DNA from: Apostichopus japonicus
Taxonomy: Eukaryota; Echinodermata; Holothuroidea; Aspidochirotida; Stichopodidae
NCBI RefSeq assembly: GCF_037975245.1
Contig: NC_092569.1
Span: 19,585,501-19,649,500, forward strand
Length of the DNA: 64,000 nucleotides
Reading direction: 5' to 3'
The notes under the pieces were generated by a model. That model made no database searches. It was given only the letters and a program-made list of their open reading frames with translations, and had not been told where the DNA came from. Below, one piece after another: positions 12,262-24,100 of this stretch (position 1 is the first letter of the stretch; each line of letters begins with the position of its first letter). A program made the translations under genes and the position numbers.

Positions 12262-15170
12262 TCAGACCCGATTACACTGCTTAAAGTGCTTGTCCAAAGC
12301 ATTCTTAAACCCATTGACACTACTTGCAAGTACAACTTTGTCAGGCAAACCATTCCACTCATTCACAACCCTTTTAGAAAAAAAGTTATGCCGAATATTA
12401 ATCCTACTATGCGACTTTTGTAGTTTAAGACAATGACCTCTAGTGCAACTACTGTTAGCAAACAAGAAAAAGTCGGTAAAGGATAAATTGTCGAAACCAT
12501 ACACAATCTTGAAAACCTGGATCAAGTCTCCACGTAACCTCCTAAGCTCCAGTGAGGTGAGATTCAACAGTTGTAACCGCCTATAATAAGGAACCCTCGT
12601 TTATGAACTAATCATCCCAGTAGCCCTCCTCTGGACCTTTTCAAGTACTTCCTTATCCTTAGCAAAGTAAGGGTTCCAAGCCTGCACAGCACACTCCAGA
12701 TGAGGCCTAACCAACTGCTTATGAAGCCTAACTACGATGTCCTCTTTCAGAAAACTGAAGTTCCTCTTGATCATACCTAAAACCCTATTACCTCTTTTAG
12801 CAGCCTCAAGACAATGTCTAGAAGGTTGCATAGATGAGTCAATGTAGATACCTAGGTCTCTCTCAACAGAGACCTCCTGTAACTCCACACCATTAAGATT
12901 GCATGTAAACTTTTGGTTACTACTGCCAATGTGCATTACCTTACATTTATCAATATTAAAAAGCATTTGCCACCCCTGAGACCAGGAAAAAATCTTATCC
13001 AAATCCGCTTGAAATTTCTTAGAATCGCTTTTGGAAGAGACCTCAGAATACAATTTGGTGTCATCAGCAAACTTCTTAGCTTTACACAAAATATCTCCGT
13101 CGATATCATTTATATAGGCAACAAACAACAAGAGACCTAATACAGACCCTTGTGGAACCCCACTAGTAACGTTCTGCCAAGAAGAAGCACAGCCTTTAAT
13201 TACCACCCTCTGTTTCCTATTACCAAGCCAATTCCCGATCCAAGACAGTAAATTCCCTATGACACCCATGCTCTTCAGCCTAAGTAAAAGACGCTGGTGG
13301 GGAACTTTATCAAAGGCCTTCTGGAAATCCAGGAACACAACATCTACAGACCTCTGCCTATTTAGTGAACTTGTTACATCTTCCATAAACTCAAGGATAT
13401 TAGTGAGACAAGACCTTTTTTGACAAAAGCCACGTTGAGACTCTCTGATCAAAGACTGACTGCTGAAGTGACAGACCATAGACCTTTTAACAATAGACTC
13501 TATGACCTTGCAAACTACACTAGTGAGACTAACGGGCCTATAATTACAGGGCTTAGACTTATCACCCTTCTTGAAAATTGGGGTAATATTAGCACATCTC
13601 CAGTCCCTAGAACATAATCTTCATCCATAAATTTACTAAAAACCAACGAGAGTGGAACGCAGAAATGGTGTGCAAAAGTCTGCAACAAATACGGATGGAT
13701 TGTATCCGGTCCAGAAGCTTTAGAAACATTTAGCTGAAGCAGCTCCTTTAAGACAACCTCATCCGAAAATAAGACCGTATCCAGTTTAGGCCTATCACTG
13801 CCCCCCCCCCCCCCCTGAAAATCTGGAATACTACTCGTATCTTCCCTTGTGAAACCGACACAAAATAGTTGTTCAAAAGATTTCCAAGATCCTGACTATC
13901 AGTAACTATATTATCAGCCTGTGGTGCCCTAAGGGAAACAATTGCATCTTTTACTTTCTGCTTTGACCTGACATAAGAAAAGAAGGCCTTTGGGTTATCC
14001 TTAATTTTTAGTGCAATGCTTTTTTAGAAATTCAATTTTGCATCAGAGACTAAGCATTCTACCTTCAGCTGATGAATTTTAAACTTGGCCAAAAGAGATT
14101 CAGATTTAGTCCTCATAAACAACTTCCACATTCTACGTTTTTGCCTAATTGCACATTTCTTATTATTAACTTTCTTATTCATCCAGTGAGGCATACTGCG
14201 ATTCTTCCACGGAACATGATTTTCCATAATGACCTTTAATTTATCAGCAAAACAAATCCAAAACTGAGAAGCACTCATATCTCTAAACAAATTAATCCAA
14301 TCTGTACCCTTTAGTAAAGTTTCAATCTCCTCTGTATCTGATCTCGAAAAATCAGGGACTTTTTCATTGCTAACAGAATTTACGACTTTGCAAACAACAT
14401 CAAAAGCTAGTATATCATGATCACTAGTTCCTAGTTTTCCTAGACCCGTCAAATCAACAACATTGCTTGTATTCGAACTCAAAACAAGATCCAGGATGTT
14501 ATCCCCCCTAGTAGGGAAAGTAACATGTTGATGTAAAAAGGAATCTTGCACAACATATAGAAAATTACTACCCTTCCTACTACTAGAACCATCTATCCAA
14601 TTAATGTCAGGAAAATGAAAGTCGCCCATTATAACAACATCACCGTTAGCTGCCTTTCTAATTGAATCAAACAGCACGACATCATTATCATCGCTGCTGC
14701 TAGGAGAGCGGTAAACAACACCCACAGTGATAACGTCACTGAACCTCTTGGAGTTGTTTGTGGAAAACTCGCACCAGACAGAATTAACAAAAGCCCCTTG
14801 CAACTGAGATTTCTCAACACTTACAATGTCATCCCTAACATACAGTAAAACTCCCCCACCAACCCCATTATGAGTATCCCTTCTGTCCTGACGATACACA
14901 ACATACCCCGGGTGAGAAACCTCAGCACTATCAATGTCCTAGCTCCCTTAACCAAGATTCGGTGATACCAAACACATCCGGTTTCAGATCCTCAAGAAGC
15001 ACAGGAAATTCAGCAAAATTTTTACGAATACTTCTAGCATTGGTAAAGACAATCTTCAGCTTATCCCTGAAACTATGTACCTTAGAATGCCTCCTAAAGT
15101 TAGAACTATGACTATCACTTTTCTTGCTTTCAAAACGCCTATAATCGCCTCCACTAGGAACATAATCTTA
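12262..15170 (-). pseudogene. CR1-like ORF2: endonuclease and reverse transcriptase
   Basis: Read on the minus strand, an N-terminal stretch (KLKIVFTNARSIRKNF ... DVFGITESWL) starts the AP-type endonuclease. After a frameshift near 14940 the domain continues from about 14899, with GDFHFPDINW and the catalytic-type SDHD motif. A stop near 14024, a C-run at about 13800-13814 and a further shift near 13615 break the linker and RT start. RT motifs then follow: NYRPVSLTS, FLDFQKAFDKVPH, SGVPQGSVLG and FADDTKLY (the catalytic DD is kept). A TAA at 12601-12603 splits the C-terminal region, which continues in frame as RRLRGDLIQVFK to about 12262. The breaks show that it cannot make a full protein. 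Confidence 0.85.
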
Positions 15171-15205
15171 ATCCAAAATTATTCCTAACCTCATCGCCCC
15201 TCAAT

Positions 15206-16133
15206 TTAGTTTAAACATAGCTGTTCAACAGAGTAATTCACCATCCTACCAAACAACGAGGCCCCAGTATTAGCTAAGTGCAAACCATCCCTGGCGAACA
15301 AATCCCTTCTACCCTGGAAAGAAGACCACATGTCAACAAATGTGAAGCCGAAGTCGGCACACAGACTATACAATAAACCATTCAAAGTTACAATCTTATC
15401 TGACAGAACCTTGTTGTCAAATCTTGGCAACAAACTACATATGACAACTTTAGCCCGAGTTGATGCTAGTTGACACATCAAGTCGTGGTACCTAGACTGG
15501 ATAATGTTTTGTGACTCCTTCTGCACATTATTGGTGCCTACGTGGACCACAACCACCTCCTCATCTGACACGATTTTGTTAACCCTTTTACTGACATCCT
15601 GGATTTTAGCACCTGGCAAACATACCCTGACCCTTTTAGCTTTATCCGCCCTGCAGAACTCTCGGTCTACATACCGTACTAGTGAATCCCCACACAATAC
15701 CATTCTTCCTTTCGACTTCTCCTGTTCCCACTGACCGCTGTTTACAACCACACTACCATCTTCTATCACATCACAATCATCACGCACTTCGTCCACTACT
15801 AGCCACTCACTATTTCCCTCCTGGGAGACTTCATTCCCATCATCAACATCACGCAACTCCTCCACAGGTAACACTTCAAATCCAAGTTGGAACAACCTCG
15901 CAACACTCCCTATCAGCAACTGCACTACTCACAGCCCTACTACTCCCAACTTCCGTCCATACACAACTACAGCTATTCAATAGCTCCTCTAATTCCTTAA
16001 GTTTCACACACTTATCGCAAACAAACACAGCTTCACTAGACGCTGATTTAAAATCACATTCCAAGCCAGATTTCTAAAACTCGACCCACATATTACACGC
16101 ATCACAGCAGACTAAACGATCAGGCACAGCCAT
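15206..16133 (-). pseudogene. CR1-like ORF1: zinc-finger and SGNH-type esterase domain
   Basis: An ATG at 16133-16131 opens MAVPDRLVCCDACNMWVEF and then a stop. The same frame goes on with ECDFKSASSEAVFVCDKC, so the cysteine pairs resemble the PHD-like finger known at the start of CR1 ORF1. A frameshift near 15900 leads to the frame running to 15206. There, MVLCGDSLVRYVDREF (the GDSL block), VVVHVGTNN and RDGLHLANTGASLF (the terminal DxxH block) mark an SGNH/GDSL esterase, a domain established for CR1 ORF1. The esterase core is open but separated from its start by a stop and a shift. Confidence 0.8.
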
Positions 16134-16162
16134 AACGAAAATACTAAGTCAAAGAAAAACCA

Positions 16163-16530
16163 GCGAACACAGAAAATCGATACTCACGATGAGCAGTTTA
16201 GGCTAAACAGAGACTATACACTGAACGATAGGATACACTGACGCTACAGACCTAAAACCACGGATAGAACTGAAACAAGACAAAAACAGCTCAGATTGAA
16301 CACAAAACATGCAGAATGAAAGTTACAGACAATAAATAACGAATACACTGAGGCACAGAATACCCGCGAACACAGAAAATCGATACTCACGATTAGCAGC
16401 TTAGGCTAAACAGAGACTATATACTGAACTTTAGGATACACTGACGTTACAGACCTAAAACAACGGACAGCACTGAAAGAAGACGAAAAACAGCACAGAT
16501 TGAACACAAAAACATGCAGAATGACAGGAA
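16163..16530 (-). repeat. Two tandem monomers in the LINE 5' region
   Basis: A segment starting gcgaacacagaaaatcgata at 16163 recurs at 16366, giving a period of about 203 bases and high similarity for at least 150 bases. The monomers sit upstream of ORF1 in the 5' UTR, where promoter monomers occur in some other LINEs. Confidence 0.75.
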
Positions 16531-16697
16531 CGGACAAAAAATAACTCCAAATAAACAACTAAACGAATCACTAGGTGTTTTGATGAAAAAAAAAAACGAT
16601 CCCAGACTCCCAAAAATGAACGAATTGCAAGAGCTCCGAAAAAGTACGTGTGTACGCTTCAACGACCAAAGTCAAGTATTCAATAAAAAATTCAAAA

Positions 16698-16914
16698 ATT
16701 TCATCAGCCAACCCTCGACATACAAATAGTATTGAACCTGTTACGAAACAGCCCGATTTTCTGATGCCAATGTACAGTTACATACGTGACATGTAGCCTC
16801 TGTACAGCTGCATAGGTTAGAAGACTTGTTAACCATAGTACCCTTCACAAACATTAAAGATATGAAAGAAAGATTGTGCTGATAAAAATTAATACGTTAT
16901 AATTTATTTTCTAA
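16698..16914. other. End of unit A after the LINE
   Basis: Starting ttcatcagccaaccctcgac, this stretch resumes the unit 3' flank and matches 46151-46440 after the empty LINE site, apart from an extra segment in C. It ends at a TAA (16912-16914) that is duplicated around the 4.8 kb element in the C-D junction. Confidence 0.6.
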
Positions 16915-18043
16915 CTGATTGAGGTAAAGGCCTCAACCTTCACCAGACGTAAACCTTTGTTTTTAAAATAGGGTGGGGGGGGGGGGGGTGGAGCGTAGCT
17001 GCAGTGTGATCTAACCGTTTCATATCAATTTAGGGGTAATGGGATCATCGGACCCATATTTTGTTTTTGTATTTAATCTTGAAAACTGTTGAGGCATATA
17101 CTATAAATGCGGTCCACATCAGTAGACCAATCAAATTTGCATATAGATACTTTGTGTGAGACGGTTAGAAAAAAACCCAACCAAACCAGTTTTACCGACT
17201 GAAGATCGAAGGTGGTCCCCGCCCCCTTTGCGCACGCCACTGTCCTTCATTGCCCCTACTTGGTGGTGAGCCTCCCCGTTCAGTATACATTCGGAGGAAG
17301 CTCATGGTTTATACTTTAAAGAAGACTTTATGATATTTGAGACGCCGCCGTCTGCTCCTCCCATCATACATGCAAACTAGGCTCGTTTGAAACACCGAAG
17401 GGGGATGCTACGTATAAAGACTAGTGACGTTCACAAGTACCTGAAAAGGGGGACATGGCTCAGTCAGGGACTTATAAAATCAGTGGGGAAAGATTCCGAC
17501 CATTTCTTCATGTGCACCCCCCCCCCTCCCCTGCATAACGACCTCAAACAAATTCCATTACTTCTCATTACATGGTATTGTTTACTCAAGACAAGATATT
17601 TTAATTGGAACATATTTAAAAATCAGTTTTTATGTTTAAAATATGAACTGGCAACTTCTTTACTTTAAAACTTCGAAGAAACAGTTCAATCTGACATACA
17701 ATTGGCAGAAAACGTGAAACATCGAAAACCATATTACGGTAATTGTTATTATTATAATTATAGTTATTCGCTATAAGATCCGGCTAATATTTTCCTCGTG
17801 TCTATACAATAGAATGGAACAAACCATTATACTGTAGCTTTCAGTAACCATCATTAATTACATGCAAATTACCCTAAATGAAGGTCACAAGATGACAAAT
17901 TCCATCCTTGCCGGTGACAAATGCTCTCTTGCTCCCCCGTACTTTTCTTCATTCCCACTAAAATGTTGCCAAAGTGTCCTTCACATCGATTTAGTTTGAT
18001 TCAGTGTTTCATGGAGAATCAGCAAGAAACGATTATTTTCAAA

Positions 18044-18127
18044 ATGTGGATCCCAAGAAAGCTACGATTTTTTATACAATTTTGTTTCTTCGTCCTGTCA
18101 AGAAATATTGTCTGTTTCCACGGAGAG
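18044..18127 (+). CDS. Gene B exon 1, signal peptide
   Basis: MWIPRKLRFF followed by IQFCFFVLSRNIVCFHGE has a basic start and a hydrophobic core typical of a signal peptide. It ends in phase 0 at a gtgagt donor. The upstream in-frame ATG (18011) gives a longer, less typical leader. This exon is missing from unit D and from the matching place in unit C. Confidence 0.65.
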
Positions 18128-21100
18128 GTGAGTACTTTTTCAATTCTAATATTTCAGACTTTGTGGAATTTATTTTATTATAAATTGTGATTATTGTATA
18201 AATAATTTAACGGTAAGTTTTACCTATTTCAATAAATTAAATGTTAAATATCATTTTACATACAATGTATAAAATAGTACTAACAATTTTCTTCGGTGAG
18301 GTAGATTTTAAATCCTGTTAGTTTTTCTGCCTTTAGTTGGATTTAAACTTTAACAAATTTCATTAACTATTCTTAACAGGCTTGCTAAAAAAAAACAGAC
18401 AAAAAACAAATGGGTTCCTAAAATTTAAATGTATTAGTTTTTATCCCCAACTCTAGGTAATATATTTTATTTTTTTCATTATATATTTTATACATATTTT
18501 TTTTCGATTGATTTCTAGACATGAAAGCTATAATTAAAAAGAAACTACTTGTTATTTAAAGTGAAGTGAAAAGTGTAAAGTATTTACTGTTGGCAGTTTT
18601 GTAGATAGTTGTCATCTCTCAATAAGGCCATGCAAGAGAAATCAAAAACACTTCTACTTTTGTTTTATGGAATTCCAGAAGTAAAAGCTAGACCTTACAA
18701 ATACATGGCATTTAAATGTTGCCCACTTTTAATTAACATTTGTAGGGACTATTGTTCAGAAAACTTTCCTGATTATTCTAAAAATTCCACTCGCGTCACA
18801 GGACGTCATTTAAAACAATATACAGACCATAGTTATATTTATTTCTCTCAATAAGTTTGTGTGTGTTGTTCCTATCTTGATGTCATATCCCAACAAAGGT
18901 CCACACTGGTAACATATGATTCAATGTGTAGATCTATTTCAATTGATTTCCAAAAAAGTACAACTAAAACATTGTATGTAAAACTAGCTCTCGTTGGACA
19001 AGCAGTTGTACAATCTATCTCCAATAAAACAGCAAACTCAGTGCTGTTTGATATTCTCGAAAAATGAATTTCTATTCTTTTAAATCAACCGACTGTTCAT
19101 TAGGCTTTTTAAAGCTATATGATATATCTTTATCTTCATTGGAGTTCTGTTTAATACAAGTTAAAGTATATTATTTAGCTGTTTATCAACTCTTATTGAG
19201 ATTGATCAAACAAAGACATCTATCTAGAGCCTGCTACTATTTAACATTAAGAGTAAATAAAATCTCATCTCGTCCATTCTGAGAACTTTAAGTGCCTGTC
19301 ATGATACTAATTTTAAGGTTTACTTCTAACCAAACTCAGACGAAACTTAATTGAGTGAATCAACTTCAAACGACTTTGACTTCAGTATTATCGTAGTTTG
19401 GAATTAAAAAAAAAATTGTACTAAAAATGTTGCATTACTTTATAATTAGCGGGCATACATTCCTTCTGAACCAGTTAGGATCAGCTTTACAAAATCTCAA
19501 ATTAAATGTTTCTAAACCTGTGTTGTATATTATATATATTATAGACAACTATTAAAAATGAAAAAGAAGAAGGGATCAAGAGGAATATAAAATGAGGCAA
19601 ATTCTGAAAGTATATGTACATTAAAACAGTCGTGACTATATTTCTCAAACAAATCAATCTAGAATACAATTGTTTTATACAAATTAAATCATATAAAACA
19701 AATTAAATACCTTTTTCTTAAGATTTAAAGTTTTCAACTTCAAGATTGGGACAACTTTATCTAAACTTTTACGCTGTAAACTTTTTCTGTCAAGTGCACA
19801 GTTTTGATCTACTCAATATTTTTACTTGCATTTGCGTCACCTGAAATTTCTCATACTACTCCTTCATACAACTATAAGTATAAGTTTAGTTTACAGTGTC
19901 AAATCATTCTTCATTGTAACGATAATGTATCATACAAAATAATTAAATATAATATTAATCCTTTCCCTCCTTAAAAAACAAGAACAATAAGTCAGAGAGG
20001 CGGTAGCCTAAAAGCGATGTCGTAGATAAAACGGTTTTAGTACAGTATCAAGATCGCTGATTCAATTCGTGGTAGAAGCATTTTCACATTGGTAATAGTA
20101 TCTTTACCTTCACACGCTCTTTACCTTATTCACAAATCCGACCGAAAAAAGAAACAAAGGCTTTGTGATGATATGTAGCTGCAAATTCTAAGGTAAAGAA
20201 ATATCGTTTATTTAGATAGTTGTCAATCAACTAACAGCGTTAAAAGAGTTTCTGTGTTCAGACTGTCAGAGTGTATCTTACGATAATTGATGCTTAATTC
20301 CTCCACCAATGTTCTAGACCTCGGCAAAATTCATAGCTTCAAAACACAACACTGAACATTTAAAGAGAAATCTGTGTAGCGGTTGCGTTGGCATTTGGTT
20401 AATGTATAAGGTAAACGGATCCTTAAAATGGGCAAATTTATAGAAAGCCTATGTAGATACACTGTAATTCATATCTAGGTATATGTTTAACAGTTCGCGA
20501 TCATGAGTACAAGAGTTTATTTGTGTGTTGTAACGGCGTTCTTTAGATTGACAAGTCAAACTTCAGGTGAATGTGAATTAATTTCATTGAAGTAACTTTT
20601 CCATTGGGTGATCAAAGGATATTCAAATCTTAGTTGAAAACGAATCGGCATCTAAATTTGTCATTATTAAAATTTAGATAATTATCTACAGTTATTAATC
20701 CCTGAGAGCAATATAAGAACCTAATGAAAACTGTTAAACAATGATCAGCATAAAGAAAATTATATGTCTGCAGAACAGAAACTTTTGATCAAATTATTTT
20801 TTTCGCGCTTATTTTCGTGTAATTAGTTCAATGAACACTTAAGCAATTTTAACCCATTCACTGGGTTAAAATGTAAATGTTAAAATGTGTGTGTTGTAAC
20901 GGCGTTCTTTATATTGAACGGTCAAACTTCAGATGAATGTGAATTAATTGCATTGAAGTGACGTTTCCATTGGGTGATCAAAGGATATTCAAATCTTAGT
21001 TGAAAACGAATCGGCATCTAAATTTGTCATTATTAAATTTAGATAATTATCTACAGTTAGATAACAGTGAGAGCAATATATCTACAGTGAGAGCAATATA

Positions 21101-24100
21101 TCTACAGTGAGAGCAATATAAGAACTTAATGAAAACTGTTAAACAATGATCAACATAAAGAAAATTATATGTCTGCAGAACAGAAACTTTTGATCAAATT
21201 TTTTTTTTCGCGCTTATTTTCGTGTAATTAGTTCAATGAACACTTAAAGCAATTTTAACCCATTCACTGTAAAATAAATCAATTTCTGCCAATTCTAATA
21301 ATAATAAAATAATCTCTCTGATTGCCCTACAACATTTTTCGGAATATACACAAATCAACACAAACCATTCATTGTACTATTTTTTTCTGAAAACAAAAGT
21401 TAACAGATTTTTTTTTTAATTGGTTTAATGATCTCAATGCATTTCAACATGCAACGTTTGAACTCGATTCCAACTCCTATACATTAGCTTTACCTCAATC
21501 CTTGCTGTTATTACTCAAGTTAAGTATAGGGAAGTATTTGCCATTTGCAGGAAACAGGCACAGCCGAGTCAATCTCGTACATGTTGCCCTCATAGTTCAC
21601 GATTGAAAATAAACTGTAAATAAGTAAATGACATTCAAGTAAAATTGAAAATGTTGGGGAAAATATGTTAACTATATTTATCGCTGATAACATATACATG
21701 ATGCTTTGATTCTCTTTTACTCAGAGTAATCAACAACTCTTTGTAGGAGCGACTGAAGGAAAAGGTCACAGTGAGTGTTTTTTCATTTTCTATTAATTAA
21801 CCCTTTTCTTATTTTTCCTATCCCCTGTTTATCGTACACTTTCTCATTGATTGATATTTTCATTCCTCATAATCCATGCCAAACATATGTCACGGCAACA
21901 TCTGTTAATATAATTATGATCACTAACTCTCGTGTAATATGAGAAGAGAAATATTTCTTCTACTTATTACTTCCTTCAGTCACAAGCAAGTAAATACATT
22001 TTGACAAAAAGAAATAACGAAAGCTTTGAAAAAATCTTCGACACTGTAGATTTCAAATTTGTAAACAACTTTCATGATAAAGCCTTTCTTTACTTGTCAA
22101 CATATGGTACGGTACACGTTGTGAAATAGGAAAATATGCTCGCTGGTCTTACATGTCAGTCAGATAATACGCCCATTTTTATATCAGTATTTATATATCA
22201 TTTTATATAAAGAACTATTTCAAAGGTCATTTACATTTGATTGCTTAACTTGTAGATTATCTAAGCAACCTTGGAAATTATCATCCAAGTTCTTTATTGC
22301 GTAAATAGTTGCAATTTGTGTATCAAAATATTAAGCTGTTATACATTTATGTCACATATGTTGGCAAGATTATATTCTGTACAAAAGCGAAAAACCTGAC
22401 ATAAACTCTTCATGGAAAGGAAGTGATGTCTGAACTGAGAATAACAATCAAATGCAAATTTAGATTTTGTTTTAATATTTTTCAGAATATCCTTTCATTT
22501 TGTTATTTTTTTTAATGTATATCTGATACTAAAATCTTTATTTTTCATATCTTTCACTAATCTTGAATTTGACCTTTTAGTTCAGATTTGACCGTTTATT
22601 TTTTTGTATAACGTTAATGCAACTTTATAGAGAAGTGTCTTTGTGACGAAATTTCAGTAATTTGGGTTTCATTTATAACATATCACTGAATATTCAAGAC
22701 TAATTGTAATAATATTTTGGAAAAAAAACCTCATTTCTTACTATTGCAACCTTGCTCTTGATGTGTTAAGTTAGCATTAAGTCGAGATGAAATATATGAT
22801 TGTTTAATTAAACTCCTTTTTGTTTTAAAAATCTGGCTGATTTACGGATAACCTTCTATCTTTACATTATAACGTAACAATAAATCTTGAAGACAACTGA
22901 GTTCTCATGATATCAGAATCACCACTTGTTCTCCTTTGACAGACTATTTTTTTCTTTATCAACGTCCTGAATACCCAAGAGATTGTCACGAAGTGTTGCA
23001 TCGTTGTTCATCTACAAGTTCCAGTGGTGTTTATCTCATTAAACCAGACGGTTATGCCGAACCTTTTGAAGTCTACTGTGATAACACCGCAGATGATGGC
23101 GGATGGACGGTACGTATTTCAAAATGAATTATGAACGTCGATGCCAAACATCAGCCGGATATTCAGCTTCTTTCACCTAATCAAGCACAGTTTTATAGAG
23201 TTAGCTCTCATGTTCCCTTAAGCCTTTAAATTCTTTTATGATCATGTTTACTTTTTTATACTTGTTTTCATTTTAAGTTGATCACAATATATATTTCATA
23301 CTAAACTATAAAAAAAATTCTACAATTTACCATGCTAGAACTCGTTTCATCTGTCATCCTTTGCATAATGTATCATAATTTGTATATGAAATACTTCTTA
23401 ACTCCGATGGTCAACTTCTTAAGATCTTCAGATGGGATTACTTCAGTTGTGGTTAACAATCAGCCATGGATTTAAACTTTATGTCACAAAATAAAGAAAA
23501 AATGATTTTTTGGAAACGTAAATGAATGGTTGGTTTTAATAATCTAATTTAACTTAATATCTTGTATGAACTATATTCAAATTACTTGTTTCGTTATGCA
23601 GATCATACAACGTCGGTTTGACGGAACGATTAATTTTAATCGCAGCTGGGAAGATTATCAGCTAGGATTTGGTTTTCTTTCGAGTGAATTGTGGATCGGT
23701 AATAAGAGGCTTTCATACTTAACCAATCAAAAGAGATATCAACTCCGTATTGACTTGACGACAACAGATGGTTCGTCTTTTTATGTGACGTATGACACAT
23801 TCCGAATAAGCGATGACTTCAGCAACTACAAGCTCGTCAAAGCAGATATAACCAACAGAACAGTAGGTAAATATATAGAAAAACTTTCAGATACGTTTAT
23901 TCATGTCCCAAATAGGTCTTTTCTGGTCGATAGAAGATTCGATATATCATAGGAAATAAGGATGCAGGATTTCGAAGGATATGACAAATTTCAAGCTGAT
24001 TTAAATGTTCACTATTAAATATTGTGATGATACCTTTATCAATATTCAAGCTTATAAGTTTTTTGTTTTGTTTACTTCCCTTCACCTTAATTCCTGTTTC

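Larger units (their letters stand above)
12161..16697 (-). mobile_element. CR1-like LINE, near full length, dead
   Basis: This minus-strand non-LTR retrotransposon has two ORFs in the order zinc-finger/esterase ORF1 then endonuclease/reverse-transcriptase ORF2. Its 3' end (left) is an (ACTAA)n-type tandem at 12161-12180 instead of poly(A). Comparison with the empty site in unit C (about 46147-46157) places the insertion within one or two bases. A 4-base attt repeat at 12157-12160 and 16698-16701 may be the target duplication. It inserted after units A and C separated, or is polymorphic. Confidence 0.85.
1..16914 (+). repeat. Unit A of the tandem FREP-gene array
   Basis: This segment aligns by eye along nearly its whole length with unit C (about 34229-46443), with only a few differences per hundred bases. 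Position 1 corresponds to about 34232. It contains intron 1 (from an unknown point) through exon 8 of gene A, the 3' flank, and a CR1-like LINE that unit C lacks. The right edge is set at 16914, the point where a 4.8 kb element interrupts the homologous junction between units C and D. The first exon of gene A should lie left of the window. Confidence 0.8.
18128..21724. other. Intron 1 of gene B
   Basis: About 3.6 kb, AT-rich. It contains a 366-base tandem duplication (20523-21270) and an isolated leader-like reading frame at 20503-20566. No other coding exon is seen. Confidence 0.55.

Noticed and set aside
16514-16729. Plus-strand frame starting MQNDRNGQKITPN
   Set aside because: It crosses the 5' border of the LINE into host flank and has no motif.
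20503-20566. Use of this leader-like frame as exon 1 of gene B
   Set aside because: Its phase 1 end would create an immediate stop on joining exon 2, while the 18044 exon fits in phase 0.
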